DNA of 29,725 bases from Syncephalis plumigaleata (taxonomy: Eukaryota; Zoopagomycota; Zoopagomycetes; Zoopagales; Piptocephalidaceae), in NCBI GenBank assembly GCA_025201365.1, contig JAIXMF010000157.1, positions 1 to 29,725 on the forward strand. Reading direction: 5' to 3'. A program made the position numbers and the translations under genes. Within the stretch, counting starts at the first letter, position 1, and each line of letters opens with the position of its first letter. Below, one piece after another: positions 1-8,554 of this stretch. A model generated the notes under the pieces. It was given only the letters and a program-made list of their open reading frames with translations. It had not been told where the DNA came from and did not search any database.

Positions 1-995
1 TATCCCTAATCTTTAATTTTTTGCAACGATCCAGGAATTTCTGTACTTCCTCGCTGTTGGCTACCGAGAATAGATCCATGTATAATTTTTTCAAATTGTT
101 CATGAAAACGTCGTTATCTTGGTCGATCATCGATTGTCCCTCTAAACGACCGTACTGTCTGTATTCACTAAGATCGGTTGGTGTTGCTTTTGCGATATAT
201 CTAAAAGCCATGTTGCCTTCCTTGGTATAGCATACTTTATCACAATGTTAGCTAGTGTGTACCTGTGAAGACATAGAGCAATACTTACATGTGGGAAATG
301 TTTTTTGAAGGTAAAAGCCCTGGTTTTGCATGTACTCGTACACTAGAATGATCATCTCCTAGTTAGTAATTGTGCATCTATTTAGTGCATCATGCTCATA
401 CTTCGTATAACTTGGTTAACTAGTCCATGCTTTCCATAATAATTCAACTTAAACGACAAGGTGGAGATAGCATCGACCTTTAAGCACATGTGTCTCTTAG
501 AATGTGGCACAGACTACCCTTGTGATAAAAGCTTTTATCGATTCTAGGAAAGTGCACCTTCATCTTAGCTGATGGTCGACCATCAGGAATCTTTGCTATA
601 TGCTATGATAAACCATTAGTCAGATACGGCTTGACTAGTAATGATCAGTGTATCACTTACTTCTATGGCTTCAAATGAAGCGAATTCCACTCCAGGTTTA
701 TTGCAGATGATGTCCACTTCCTCTTTTCCCCGCAACAAGAAAGGATTATCTATCTTGCCATACAGTCTACCTTCGTATGCATCGATTACTTTTCCGTTTA
801 GTTTCTCGAATGTGGGTATCTTTCTAAACATATTTGGTATTATTGTGCCTAAGCATGATGAATACGATTAGTATTACACATAATATGCTTCTATATTGAG
901 GACACATTACCACTGCATGGTGTACTGTTTATGATGGACACTAGCGCGAAGCCATACACTAGTGCCTTGCTAATAGAACTGGATGCAAACAACAT
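1..995 (-). CDS. Secreted multi-exon protein, unknown function, 5' part (runs off left edge)
   Basis: I do not recognise the family. Exon 1 (995-911) starts at ATG 995 and encodes a signal-peptide-like start (MLFASSSISKALVYGFALVS). A 62-nt GT-AG intron (910-849) has the branch site TACTAAT. Exon 2 (848-661) is in phase and ends at a GTAAGT donor. Further coding exons are clear at 358-289, which encodes a stretch with ILVYEYM, and at 234-<1. They are separated by a 54-nt intron (288-235) with donor GTAAGT and branch GCTAAC. The 660-359 stretch probably holds another small exon near 600-490 (one frame reads KIPDGRPSAKMKVHFPRIDK), but I could not make its phase fit, so that part is unresolved. 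The hinge-like LVYEYM recalls protein kinases, which is too little for a call. The 3' end lies outside the window. Confidence 0.7.
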
Positions 996-1455
996 TCTAG
1001 GAGGAGTGAAACAAGTACACGGAACACACTTTAACAAATAGCTACTGCTAGGGTTTGGTAAGATAAAACGTAGATACCCCTCCCATCATAATGCGGCGAG
1101 GGGTTCTCTTTTATTAATATTTATGTGGTACAATTGTGTAGGGAAAACGTGGAATGGTGGTTTGATACAAACGTGGTTACCGTGTTGCAAGGATTGTAAC
1201 AATAGTCTAAAGGTGATGATAGCGAGTCGAAGGAGATGATAAGCAAGAAGGCGGAAAAGTAAAAGCATCCCACTCTCTTTTATAATGATATACGAGTAGC
1301 AGCTGTTGAACTATAATAAACGCCGACTTGAGTGATTGCTTATAATGAATATCGTCACATGGTATCATCCCCCTAGATTTATTAGGTATAATGACGAGAG
1401 ATCTTTTTAATATAGGATCCATACGCATGGTTCTATATATAAATACGGGGATTAA
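996..1455. other. Gene-poor spacer
   Basis: No convincing gene, RNA or repeat. Short reading frames on the minus strand here lack splice-consistent extensions, signal peptides or recognisable motifs. Confidence 0.5.
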
Positions 1456-1803
1456 TTAGATGATACATGTTTTCAGTATCGTGATCCATAGTACACGTAA
1501 ACCTCGTACGTTTTTAGGAGAAAAAAGCGGACTATAAGGGTCATCACCGCATGCGAATACTGGCTTGTACGAACCGTTACGGATGCCCGCATGTCGAAAC
1601 TTGCATTGAATGCCACGAGCAAGCTCCTCTAGTATTTCCCTTCTACACCTATCGGGTAATATGATGACGAAACGGTAACTTGACATTAGTGCTGAGCTCC
1701 TACCGCTTGTCAACGTGAATCTCTTATTGTAGCTATTGCTATGCGATTGTTACTTTGCACACTGCGATGCAGACACTACCGACAAGGCTATCTTCCGAAT
1801 CAT
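1456..1803 (-). CDS. Candidate small protein, two exons (99 aa)
   Basis: Exon 1 would be 1803-1754, with ATG at 1803 and a short basic-then-hydrophobic start (MIRKIALSVVSASQCA). A 48-nt GT-AG intron (1753-1706, donor GTAACA) follows, then exon 2 (1705-1456), which ends in TAA. The phase is kept across the junction and the total is exactly 100 codons. Exon 2 is of mixed composition and includes CRREILEELARGIQCKF, with no domain that I recognise. The signal peptide is weak and the donor is not optimal, so this could be chance. A shadow frame continues upstream of exon 1 through a poly-A/T tract (about 1827-1840), which argues against a longer N-terminus. Confidence 0.3.
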
Positions 1804-2065
1804 TGACCTTTACGGTCCTTTTCCTTTTTTTTTTTTTTCTTGTTAGAACATATTTGGCTATATGCCGTCTTTTATTATAAATGAATAAACCAGGGTTATA
1901 ATAACAAACAATTTGACAAACAGCCCAATGCCCACGGAATGGAAATGTGTCTTGCGAGTGCAGAACACGGTTGTGTAGCAGAAAACCAACTAGCATATAG
2001 TCGGTAGGTTAATAAATGTCAACATTTCTGTTAACTAGTTAGAAATGATACCTTTTTCCCTATGA
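1804..2065. other. Spacer with T-tract and first copy of a 19-bp repeat
   Basis: Contains a homopolymer T run at about 1824-1838 and the first copy of the 19-bp direct repeat (1809-1827). No gene seen. Confidence 0.5.
1809..1827 (+). repeat. 19-bp direct repeat, copy 1
   Basis: The 19-mer TTTACGGTCCTTTTCCTTT at 1809-1827 recurs exactly at 2145-2163, 336 bp away. The pair brackets the tRNA-like gene at 2066-2137. Confidence 0.8.
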
Positions 2066-2137
2066 CGGGATTGGCAGGAATCGAACCCAGGACCTATTCG
2101 TCCGAGAAATAGAGCGTAACCACTTGGCTACAACCCC
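2066..2137 (-). tRNA. tRNA-like gene, anticodon CGG (Pro), possibly degenerate
   Basis: A 72-nt cloverleaf can be drawn on the minus strand. It has a 7-bp acceptor (GGGGUUG/CAAUCCC, one G-U), an A box (TAGCCAAGTGG), a 6-bp anticodon stem closing on U-G around loop CUCGGAC (U33, anticodon CGG), and a perfect B box GGTTCGATTCC. Weak points are a D stem of only three pairs, a T stem with a C-C mismatch and two wobbles, a four-base variable loop, and no nearby run of four or more T for Pol III termination. A 9-base anticodon loop is an alternative pairing. It is either a divergent proline tRNA or a tRNA pseudogene. Confidence 0.55.
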
Positions 2138-2144
2138 ATCCTCT

Positions 2145-2163
2145 TTTACGGTCCTTTTCCTTT
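2145..2163 (+). repeat. 19-bp direct repeat, copy 2
   Basis: Exact second copy of the 19-mer at 1809-1827. It lies just 5' of the minus-strand tRNA-like gene. Confidence 0.8.
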
Positions 2164-2703
2164 ACCAATTTTTCGTTGCGCGTAGATCGGCTGGCGACTC
2201 GGCGAGTTGACGCTAGCACTACTTACTAGTGTAACGCGGCAATTTGTTCTGCCTGAAATAATGTTACGATAGATTCGAGAGCTCGTGTTAAGATAAGACA
2301 CTATGATAAGTTGAGAGAATTGTAGAGTAGAGGGTATTGTTCGATGAGTAAGTGTGTGATAAGATAATGTCTTTATTTCGTATAAATGTAAGTACGCTTA
2401 TATAGCTAGAACAGCTATGAATGTAAAGAGGTACCAGCAGTAGATGTGAGTTTGCTACAGCGCATCTTTGCCGAGTTAGTCGAAGATGTACTAGTTCGCG
2501 TAGTACTTGTTGATGAGCGGGAAGCGTAGCATGGCGAATGCTACTTTATGTTGAATCGTCGGGTGGTTGTTGATTGTTTGTGTAAGGGAATAAGAGGCGA
2601 GTGGGTGATCGTTATAGATCCTGACGTAATAATGAGCAAGTGTATCATCACGTGATCAAATCTAGGTGGAGATTCGTTAAAGTGAGGAAATCCTACTGTG
2701 AAG

Positions 2704-2716
2704 TTCATATATCACA
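2704..2716 (+). promoter_or_regulatory. TATA-like element upstream of tRNA-Sec
   Basis: CATATATC lies about 22-30 bases before the tRNA-Sec 5' end. Vertebrate tRNA-Sec genes are known to use an upstream TATA box near -30, so the position is suggestive. The motif is short and could be chance. Confidence 0.35.
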
Positions 2717-2734
2717 GGAGCGGATTACACTAGT

Positions 2735-2821
2735 GCACTGATGACATTCACTGGTGTGGATAGCGGGCTTCAAACCCGTTGACGATTTGTTTCGTAGCGG
2801 TTCGATTCCGCCTTCGGTGCG
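2735..2821 (+). tRNA. Selenocysteine tRNA, tRNA-Sec(UCA)
   Basis: This 87-nt gene folds like eukaryotic/archaeal tRNA-Sec. It has a 9-bp acceptor (2735-2743 with 2812-2820) carrying one U-U mismatch at pair 8, as in the human tRNA. The two-base linker is followed by a 6-bp D stem (2746-2751/2756-2761) with a four-base UGGU loop. The anticodon stem (2763-2767/2775-2779) closes on loop CUUCAAA with anticodon UCA at 2770-2772. A variable arm of about 17 nt contains a short stem (ACGA/UCGU). The T stem is 4 bp (GCGG/CCGC) on loop UUCGAUU, and the discriminator is G2821. A perfect B box GGTTCGATTCC is present. In known systems this tRNA is charged with serine by SerRS, phosphorylated by PSTK and converted by SepSecS, then delivered to in-frame UGA by eEFSec with a SECIS element. 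No T4 terminator follows until about 2961; a hairpin follows instead. Confidence 0.93.
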
Positions 2822-2826
2822 TGGCC

Positions 2827-2845
2827 CCTCCTTAGTAGAAGGGGG
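2827..2845 (+). terminator. Hairpin directly 3' of tRNA-Sec (possible 3'-end element)
   Basis: CCTCCTT (2827-2833) pairs with AAGGGGG (2839-2845) over a five-base loop, starting five bases after the tRNA. No T run follows, so it is not a standard Pol III terminator. It may take part in 3'-end formation or be incidental. Confidence 0.3.
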
Positions 2846-3061
2846 ATGTGTAACAATGTACAAGAACAACCTTACATACAAGACGAAGAATCCGTATCAA
2901 TCTCATCTATTAATGACATGACAAACCAACATCACTTTACTAATTATAACGTGTGAACGATTTTACCATTCAATTCACGTGCCACTTGTACAAGTATCGT
3001 GTGAGTATGGGTAGATCAAAGGAATTGTCGCACGCACGCAAGATACGTCCGATGTTTTTGG

Positions 3062-3070
3062 TATAAAAAG
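3062..3070 (+). promoter_or_regulatory. TATA box of the F-box gene
   Basis: TATAAAAAG lies about 90 bases before the ATG at 3156, a usual distance for a fungal TATA-containing promoter. Confidence 0.55.
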
Positions 3071-3155
3071 AGCGTACTAATCAACTGCATGCTGTTGTCA
3101 TCACCATTGTTATAATCATTTTGCGTTGTTCCCTTCTTCCTTTCCGTATGTAATA

Positions 3156-4475
3156 ATGTCTACCGAACGAAACAATCTACCCTATGAATTATTAATGCTG
3201 GTCTTCCAGCGACTTGACACTGTGTCGTTATTTGCACTGGCACGGGTCAATAGAAAGTTATTTTGCGCGATAGCAGCAAATCACGATCTATGGAAGCATA
3301 TTTATAAGCAGAAATACCTGGTCAATCATGCAGAACAAGCATACTACACCGTTGCCAAATATCTAATAGATCAATCGGCTACAATTTGCCATGCATCCGT
3401 TTATATGTTGCTTTGTATGAAGCGCGCCAACGCTAAAAGCAACCGTTATAGCCAAGGTGTCCTTACGAATATCGCGTGCTATTTGGAGAGTCATGCTATA
3501 TGCAATAGTATAAAAGTGTTGACTGAATTTGCAGGACAAATGGTAGTGCTCGATTCAAGTAAACAGCTTTTATTCATAGATGGCCGAGTACAACCAATTG
3601 ATGTCCGTAAATTACCGGTAGTCAGCAATAGCGATAGCGTAATGGACATGCGGCATGATGGCAAGCTAATTCGAGCCGAGCAAGTTCATCTAACTAGTTC
3701 ACTGATCATTGGTAAACTATTTATGGATGACGGGGTAGAGATGCACGTAAAACTATGTGCATGGAGGAAGCATGATGGATCGCTAGTCTGCATGGTTAAC
3801 AACTTGGATAGATCGTTTCGTTTGGTGGATATACTCGACGATTGGTTATTGCTAGGGGAGTCGAGTCGCTGTGGCGCACACATAATCTACAAAGTGTGCA
3901 GTCTTGAGTCCGGTAATGTTTGCAACGTATTTCAACTTGATCGCAGTGCAGCTTGTCATTTGCAAAAAGCGAAGCAACATCACGTTTACTTGCATTGTAC
4001 ACTTCCCATCGATGAAGGCCGATACGCGCAATGGCAACTATGGAAGATATGTGCCAATGGATTGAAGCGGTGTGTTGTGCAGGGCACGACTACACTGCCA
4101 TCTACCGGTGGATATAACTTGATATTAACACGCCGGATTAACGAACATGCGGTGGTGTCACAGTTCTGGATTAATGCCGCCGTGGAGAAGGCGTGCCACT
4201 TGACCTTTCATACGCTTGCTAAACGTGGCATCTCATGGGGAAGAGCACTTGCTGGGGATAGTGCGCTGGCAGTTATCCATGAAAGTGGAGCATTGTTTAC
4301 GAGTGGATTCGGACGCAGCTGTAGCGTTATCAACATGGCAGATGGCGCTACCTTACGGTGTTTGAGATTCCCGACCAAGTGCTATATGAAACTAGACTTG
4401 GGTTTTGTAGCACGTGTTTACGGGCATGACGATGACCGTTACATACGTACGACCGATTTACGATATATGATGTAG
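3156..4475 (+). CDS. F-box domain protein (439 aa, intronless)
   Basis: The N-terminal F-box spans about residues 4-50: NNLPYELLMLVFQRLDTVSL, then a hydrophobic helix and the DLWKHIYKQKYL end. By family knowledge it would bind Skp1 and recruit substrates to an SCF ubiquitin ligase. The rest (about 60-439) shows no leucine-rich or WD signature that I can name; alternating hydrophobic strands would fit a divergent beta-propeller, which is inference. The first in-frame ATG is 3156. An ATG at 3148 is followed at once by TAA, a minimal start-stop upstream ORF two bases before the main start. The gene ends with TAG and AATAAA-type signals follow at about 4491-4503. The convergent hydrolase gene stops only 121 bp away. 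Confidence 0.85.
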   Translation: MSTERNNLPYELLMLVFQRLDTVSLFALARVNRKLFCAIAANHDLWKHIYKQKYLVNHAEQAYYTVAKYLIDQSATICHASVYMLLCMKRANAKSNRYSQGVLTNIACYLESHAICNSIKVLTEFAGQMVVLDSSKQLLFIDGRVQPIDVRKLPVVSNSDSVMDMRHDGKLIRAEQVHLTSSLIIGKLFMDDGVEMHVKLCAWRKHDGSLVCMVNNLDRSFRLVDILDDWLLLGESSRCGAHIIYKVCSLESGNVCNVFQLDRSAACHLQKAKQHHVYLHCTLPIDEGRYAQWQLWKICANGLKRCVVQGTTTLPSTGGYNLILTRRINEHAVVSQFWINAAVEKACHLTFHTLAKRGISWGRALAGDSALAVIHESGALFTSGFGRSCSVINMADGATLRCLRFPTKCYMKLDLGFVARVYGHDDDRYIRTTDLRYMM

Positions 4476-4596
4476 AAACAATAATTATAAACAAATAAAT
4501 AAATGCTTTTTGTGTATTGCTATTCCATTGACATCTTTATTATACGAATGGGTAAAATGCCGTTAACTGCAACAGCAACGACGACGATCTACTAGT

Positions 4597-5764
4597 TTAC
4601 CGAGATATTCCTCCTGTCGAGAAGTAACTGGACAATACACGATTTAAACGCTCCCATTCCTGTACACATATGTTATGACCGCAGCCTTTGAACAGCTCTA
4701 ATGGTGCTTTCAGTTTCGTTGCAAGGAACCTCGAGTTGGACGCTGAAATCACATTGTCCGCATCGCCTGTACAAATCAATATCGGATAACGAGCCTCTAT
4801 TATACGCTCAAGACCCTTCTCGCCAATATCGTAGTGTTCTACCGCCCATAGTTGTCGCGCATAACCTGCAGGTGTGGGTGGCACACTACTCGATAGTCGA
4901 GTTTGATAAAGCTTTCACGGAAACAATACTAGTTAATTATAGTTCTACGCTATCTATATTATTGTTATTGCTGCCACTCACTTCAATGATATACTCATGA
5001 TTCGTTTGTCGTGGATTATACGGATTCTTTGCGTTCAACCATTCCTTGGGATATTCTACCTGAATCATTTCAGCTTCTTGATTGGGATTTGTCGGGTCCA
5101 GTACTCGTGGTAGTGCACCTGGTAACTATAAACACTACACTTAGTAAGATGATGGTATAGGGTGATACACGGTGATATACTAACGGGCGACGGTTGCCAT
5201 TTAGCGGTGGTACTAGCAAGACAGAGAGATGCCACATAGCTTGGATAATCGCTGGCCAATTGCATTGCAATCATCCCACCCATACTGGTGCCTACCACAT
5301 GATTATTCGACTTCCAATTGAGATGATCCAGCAGTTGTACAACATCTTCGGACATATCCTTAATACTACACTACTAATTAGCTAGATAACGGAATATAGT
5401 GAGCATGATACTTGCGTATAATTGCCATTGGGTACATCTAATAGGGATAGATATTTGTTAATTTATTTATTAGTACGCGGTGCATGCTCTTACCTGAATG
5501 TCCTACGCCACGATTATCAATGGTGAGCACCTGGTATCCCTGGTGAGAGAGAAACTTTGCCTGAATGATCCACCATTCACGAGAACAGCATAGTCCTACC
5601 GCTTTTTTCATTAGTGACGCACGACATGTACTATTTGCGATATGCTTAAAATTACCAGAGATTAATACAACATGTTTTTGACCAACTCCGTAGATTTCAT
5701 ATGCTATTTGTATTCGCTTCTTGGTACTACGATCTACCACGTTAAACGAACCCTTGACTGTCAT
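4597..5764 (-). CDS. Alpha/beta hydrolase (AB_hydrolase-1 fold), six exons, 289 aa
   Basis: Exons: 5764-5656, 5595-5494, 5437-5412, 5358-5185, 5125-4982 and 4911-4597. All phases agree and the stop is TAA. After a beta-strand ending VVLISG, the model reads through TIDNRGVGHSD to the nucleophile elbow GTSMGGM (catalytic Ser). The acid lies in TGDADNV and the His in GCGHN, completing a Ser-Asp-His triad. The family contains esterases, lipases and C-C hydrolases; the substrate cannot be read from sequence. Exon 3 is a 26-nt microexon. Intron 1 is 60 nt, so an unspliced frame also stays open through it. The acceptor of the last exon (AAAG before 4911) was chosen because the upstream frame has an in-frame TGA; the spliced product matches the family better. 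No signal peptide, so probably cytosolic. Confidence 0.85.
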
Positions 5765-6165
5765 GATTGATGTAGTAATCGAGGGAAAGAAGACGAGAAA
5801 AACAATAGCGATGACTTGATTGCCGTCAATTAATCATTTGTATTTATTGTATATTTGCCTTCAAAGGTATTGTACGAGAGTTGACGCAATGTGACTGGCA
5901 TTCTCTATACATCTGATGGTTAAGGTGTATGACTAATTATGCGTCTTTATGATCAATTATGCAACTTTTACCGACATGTATCCGTATTGAAATTACGTTT
6001 ATTTCTAAAACTCGTTCTTTGTTATGATTAATGATGGTGATGATAAATGAATTTATTATTATTATTATTAGTTTCACTCCCCTGATATAATGATTTATTA
6101 TGATATGTGTGTAATTTGCCTATACCAGTATGGCTATTGCCATTGAATTATAAACAAATGCTAGC
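5765..6165. other. Divergent promoter region between hydrolase and membrane-protein genes
   Basis: AT-rich and holds a (TTA)n run at about 6050-6070. Two short upstream ORFs precede the membrane-protein start: 6130-6153 (seven codons plus stop) and 6158-6172, which overlaps the ATG at 6166. Confidence 0.5.
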
Positions 6166-7407
6166 ATGGTGATAGAGCAAAAAGGTTTTCCTTATTTTAT
6201 CATGCAAAATATCATACGGATCTTTGACGTCGAAGTGGGCTTTCTTATTCCTGGTATATTCGTATATGGTTTGGTGTTTGCCATCCAGGCGAGAAATTGT
6301 TTGCACTCTGTATATTTATTATATGACTTTTACGAAACTAGGCTGATCACCAAATCGTTTTACTTGTCAAAGGAGCAGGCCTATCATTTGCGTAGGCAAT
6401 TGGTAGGTCATGGCTTCACGCTGCCTTACACGCCAAGGTATCGATCGGGCGTTCTTTATCATGGCAGTAAGCCTAGAGTACCCAAGTGGAATACACGCTT
6501 TCCAATGGCCATGTTCTCAAGGCGTAATAAGCATCGAAAGTTCCCTTACATCTTTCTGATCACCTTAATGCACGCGGTAACCGGGCTGGCCGAAGCAATA
6601 CTGTCCATCATTTACATCGTCTATTTGCCCACTAGCTGTATCACGCGAGCCGTTCTTACGGGCATCTTCTTTGAGCTCAACTCGCTCGGACTGGATGTCG
6701 TGCTCGCGACCAAGGCCTACGTGCTTAATCAAAAGTATCTCTACCAGAGTGCCTCGACACCGGACCCGATAATACGCGGTTGGATGACCATGTGGATATC
6801 TATCTCGGTGAAGAATACCACGCGATGGATCGGCATTATAGGAGCGTGCTTACTTTTGGTGAAACACGGCTTCGCCATTACCATGTTCACCATGTATAAC
6901 GGACTAGCTTACGTCGCAGCCCGTGGATGTGCAGCCACCTATTTTCCTAGATTCTTCCTAGTACTCGTCGGTCTGGATGGCGCAGTGGTTATATTTCTCA
7001 GTTTAATATTTGTGGTTGCGCTAAGAGCACATATACATCGGATCAAGGAGAATGTACAAGAGGCGGGTGTACTTGCCATTTATCATGGACTATTGCAAAG
7101 CGACATCCTTCAATTGATCGTATCGACCGTAGGAGCAGTCACAGTTGCTCTCGTCTACACATTAGTCACACTACCTGGTAATTTCGTGCTATTCTACCCT
7201 CTTGTATTGGCACGTAAGTAGTGCTACATATATGTATATATTTATATCTACATCTATTCATGGTAATACAATGTCTAATTCCGTTTTGTCATTCTAGACG
7301 CAATCACCGGTTTCTTCGCCATTGAATCGCTTAAAAGCGGTGTCAGAACAAGACGGCACGTACGAAGAAAAGGACTACAGGCACAGCTGGTTACGCTATA
7401 CGTGTAG
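6166..7407 (+). CDS. Polytopic membrane protein, about seven TM segments (385 aa)
   Basis: Exon 1 is 6166-7213 and exon 2 is 7298-7407, joined across a GT-AG intron (donor GTAAGT, acceptor TTCTAG). This replaces a premature TAG that follows if the intron is read through. Hydrophobic segments lie at about residues 25-45, 130-160, 165-190, 223-245, 264-288, 315-335 and 340-365. The C-terminus is short, basic and presumably cytosolic. The layout resembles seven-helix receptors, but I see no diagnostic motif, so the function is open. ATG 6166 is the first in-frame ATG; Met13 is a possible alternative because an upstream ORF overlaps the first start. It lies divergent to the hydrolase gene. Confidence 0.75.
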
Positions 7408-8132
7408 AATTGGTCGTCAATGACAGACTATCGTATGACAATTGTATATTTATTACGCTTAAAAAGAATAGATTTAAACTTTGTAATAATGCTAGTTTAG
7501 CACTACACTAATAGATGTTGCTAGTATACAATGATACACGATCAATGTATATAGATTATTCTTTAATGCATAGTGACAACGACATGCCAATCATAATGTT
7601 CAGTTCACATAAGTGAATTTCAAATGTCAGCTATCAAAATAATGCATATAAACAGATGCAACAATAGAATCTGCCATTGAGGTTGCAATTAGTGGAACAA
7701 AAACTCGCAAAAGTTGACATTCAGGCAAATTACCGATAACTAAATAGGGCATTTCCTATTTTGGTTGTTTGTCCAACCAATCACGTAGATCCTTGTTTAG
7801 CGAATTTGTTCAGCTCGACAAGCTGACCATTCCCATTATGATCGTTGTTCGATCCCACGCCACTTGTTAACGCGTAGAATCGACAATAGCAATATTCTCG
7901 TTCAAGTTGTCCTCCCTGATTCAGTATCGACGCGGAATTCTAAACAAGGCGGAGTACAGTCTAATTATTTGTGCTAGAAGGTCCGCTTGTAGTATGTTCT
8001 CATTGTTTCACGACAAATATTACTGCTGCTACATCACTCTCTCTTTCCATTTGTCTTCTTTTTTCCTTCATTATCGTTGCGTTGTTAGTCTGGCATCCCT
8101 TGTCGTCTCCTCTTATCTCTTTACAATATCCT

Positions 8133-8178
8133 ATTACTACTACTACTACCATTATTATCACCATCACTATTACTACTA
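8133..8178 (+). repeat. TAC/ATT trinucleotide microsatellite
   Basis: Imperfect run of TAC, ATT and ATC units. Confidence 0.8.
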
Positions 8179-8455
8179 CCGCGTTTAATACTATTTACAT
8201 TTTACCATTAACAGTCGTATTCAAGAAGAGACAGAACAAGCTAGCGGTCGATTTTACTTATACATACATACATATATTATTAATACAGCATCGGTTCTAC
8301 CTATTAGCTGCTAGTCACTCATTGGCGAATCGTTCGTACATTTGTTCGTTTATTCGTTATACAGAATAGCAGTTGTTCGAATCAACATCTCGGGTAATAT
8401 ACAGCGTATACACCTATTACACCCTTATATTATTACCGATATACTTTTGATCTAG

Positions 8456-8537
8456 GTGAGTGTTAATGGCAAATGCTCGTATTTCATTTATTTCTACATA
8501 ACTGTAATCTAACATTAATGATCAATTGACATTGTAG
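8456..8537 (+). other. Probable 5'UTR intron of the lectin-like gene
   Basis: Donor GTGAGT at 8456, a TCTAAC branch-like site near 8510 and acceptor TTGTAG at 8537, 17 bases before the ATG at 8555. It removes upstream ATGs from the leader. Confidence 0.6.
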
Positions 8538-8554
8538 CATTACTCGATAACATC

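Larger units (their letters stand above)
2138..2734. other. Spacer between two tRNA genes
   Basis: Holds the second copy of the 19-bp repeat (2145-2163), eight bases upstream of the tRNA-like gene. The rest is mixed sequence with a TATA-like CTTATATAG near 2398 and no supported reading frame. Immediately before the tRNA-Sec there is an imperfect palindrome (CTGTGA...TCACAG, about 2696-2716) containing an ATATAT core. Confidence 0.45.
2822..3155. other. Spacer and F-box gene promoter region
   Basis: Contains a 7-bp hairpin right after the tRNA-Sec (2827-2845), then AT-rich sequence and a TATA box (3062-3070) for the F-box gene. No additional gene seen. Confidence 0.5.
7408..8554. other. Spacer and 5'UTR region of the lectin-like gene
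   Basis: No gene supported. Pyrimidine-rich sequence at about 8035-8100 and a TAC/ATT/ATC trinucleotide tract (about 8133-8178) give spurious reading frames. A likely 5'UTR intron of the downstream gene spans 8456-8537. Confidence 0.55.

Noticed and set aside
2225-2495. Possible solo LTR upstream of the tRNA-like gene, with ACTAG at both ends
   Set aside because: The left side begins with TG after ACTAG, but the right side ends in TGT rather than CA and has no matching terminal inverted bases; five-base identity is too little.
4911-4990. In-frame TGA before the last hydrolase exon, considered as a selenocysteine codon because of the nearby tRNA-Sec
   Set aside because: A GT-AG intron with a good donor (GTGAGT) and an acceptor just after the TGA restores the family sequence, and this position is not a redox site in alpha/beta hydrolases.
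7907-8369. Two overlapping reading frames of 93 and 132 codons
   Set aside because: They are driven by TAC/ATT repeats and pyrimidine tracts, overlap each other in different frames and contain no motif.
8376-8396. GTTGTTCGAATCAAC resembles a tRNA T arm
   Set aside because: No acceptor, D arm or anticodon stem can be formed upstream; it is only an isolated palindrome.
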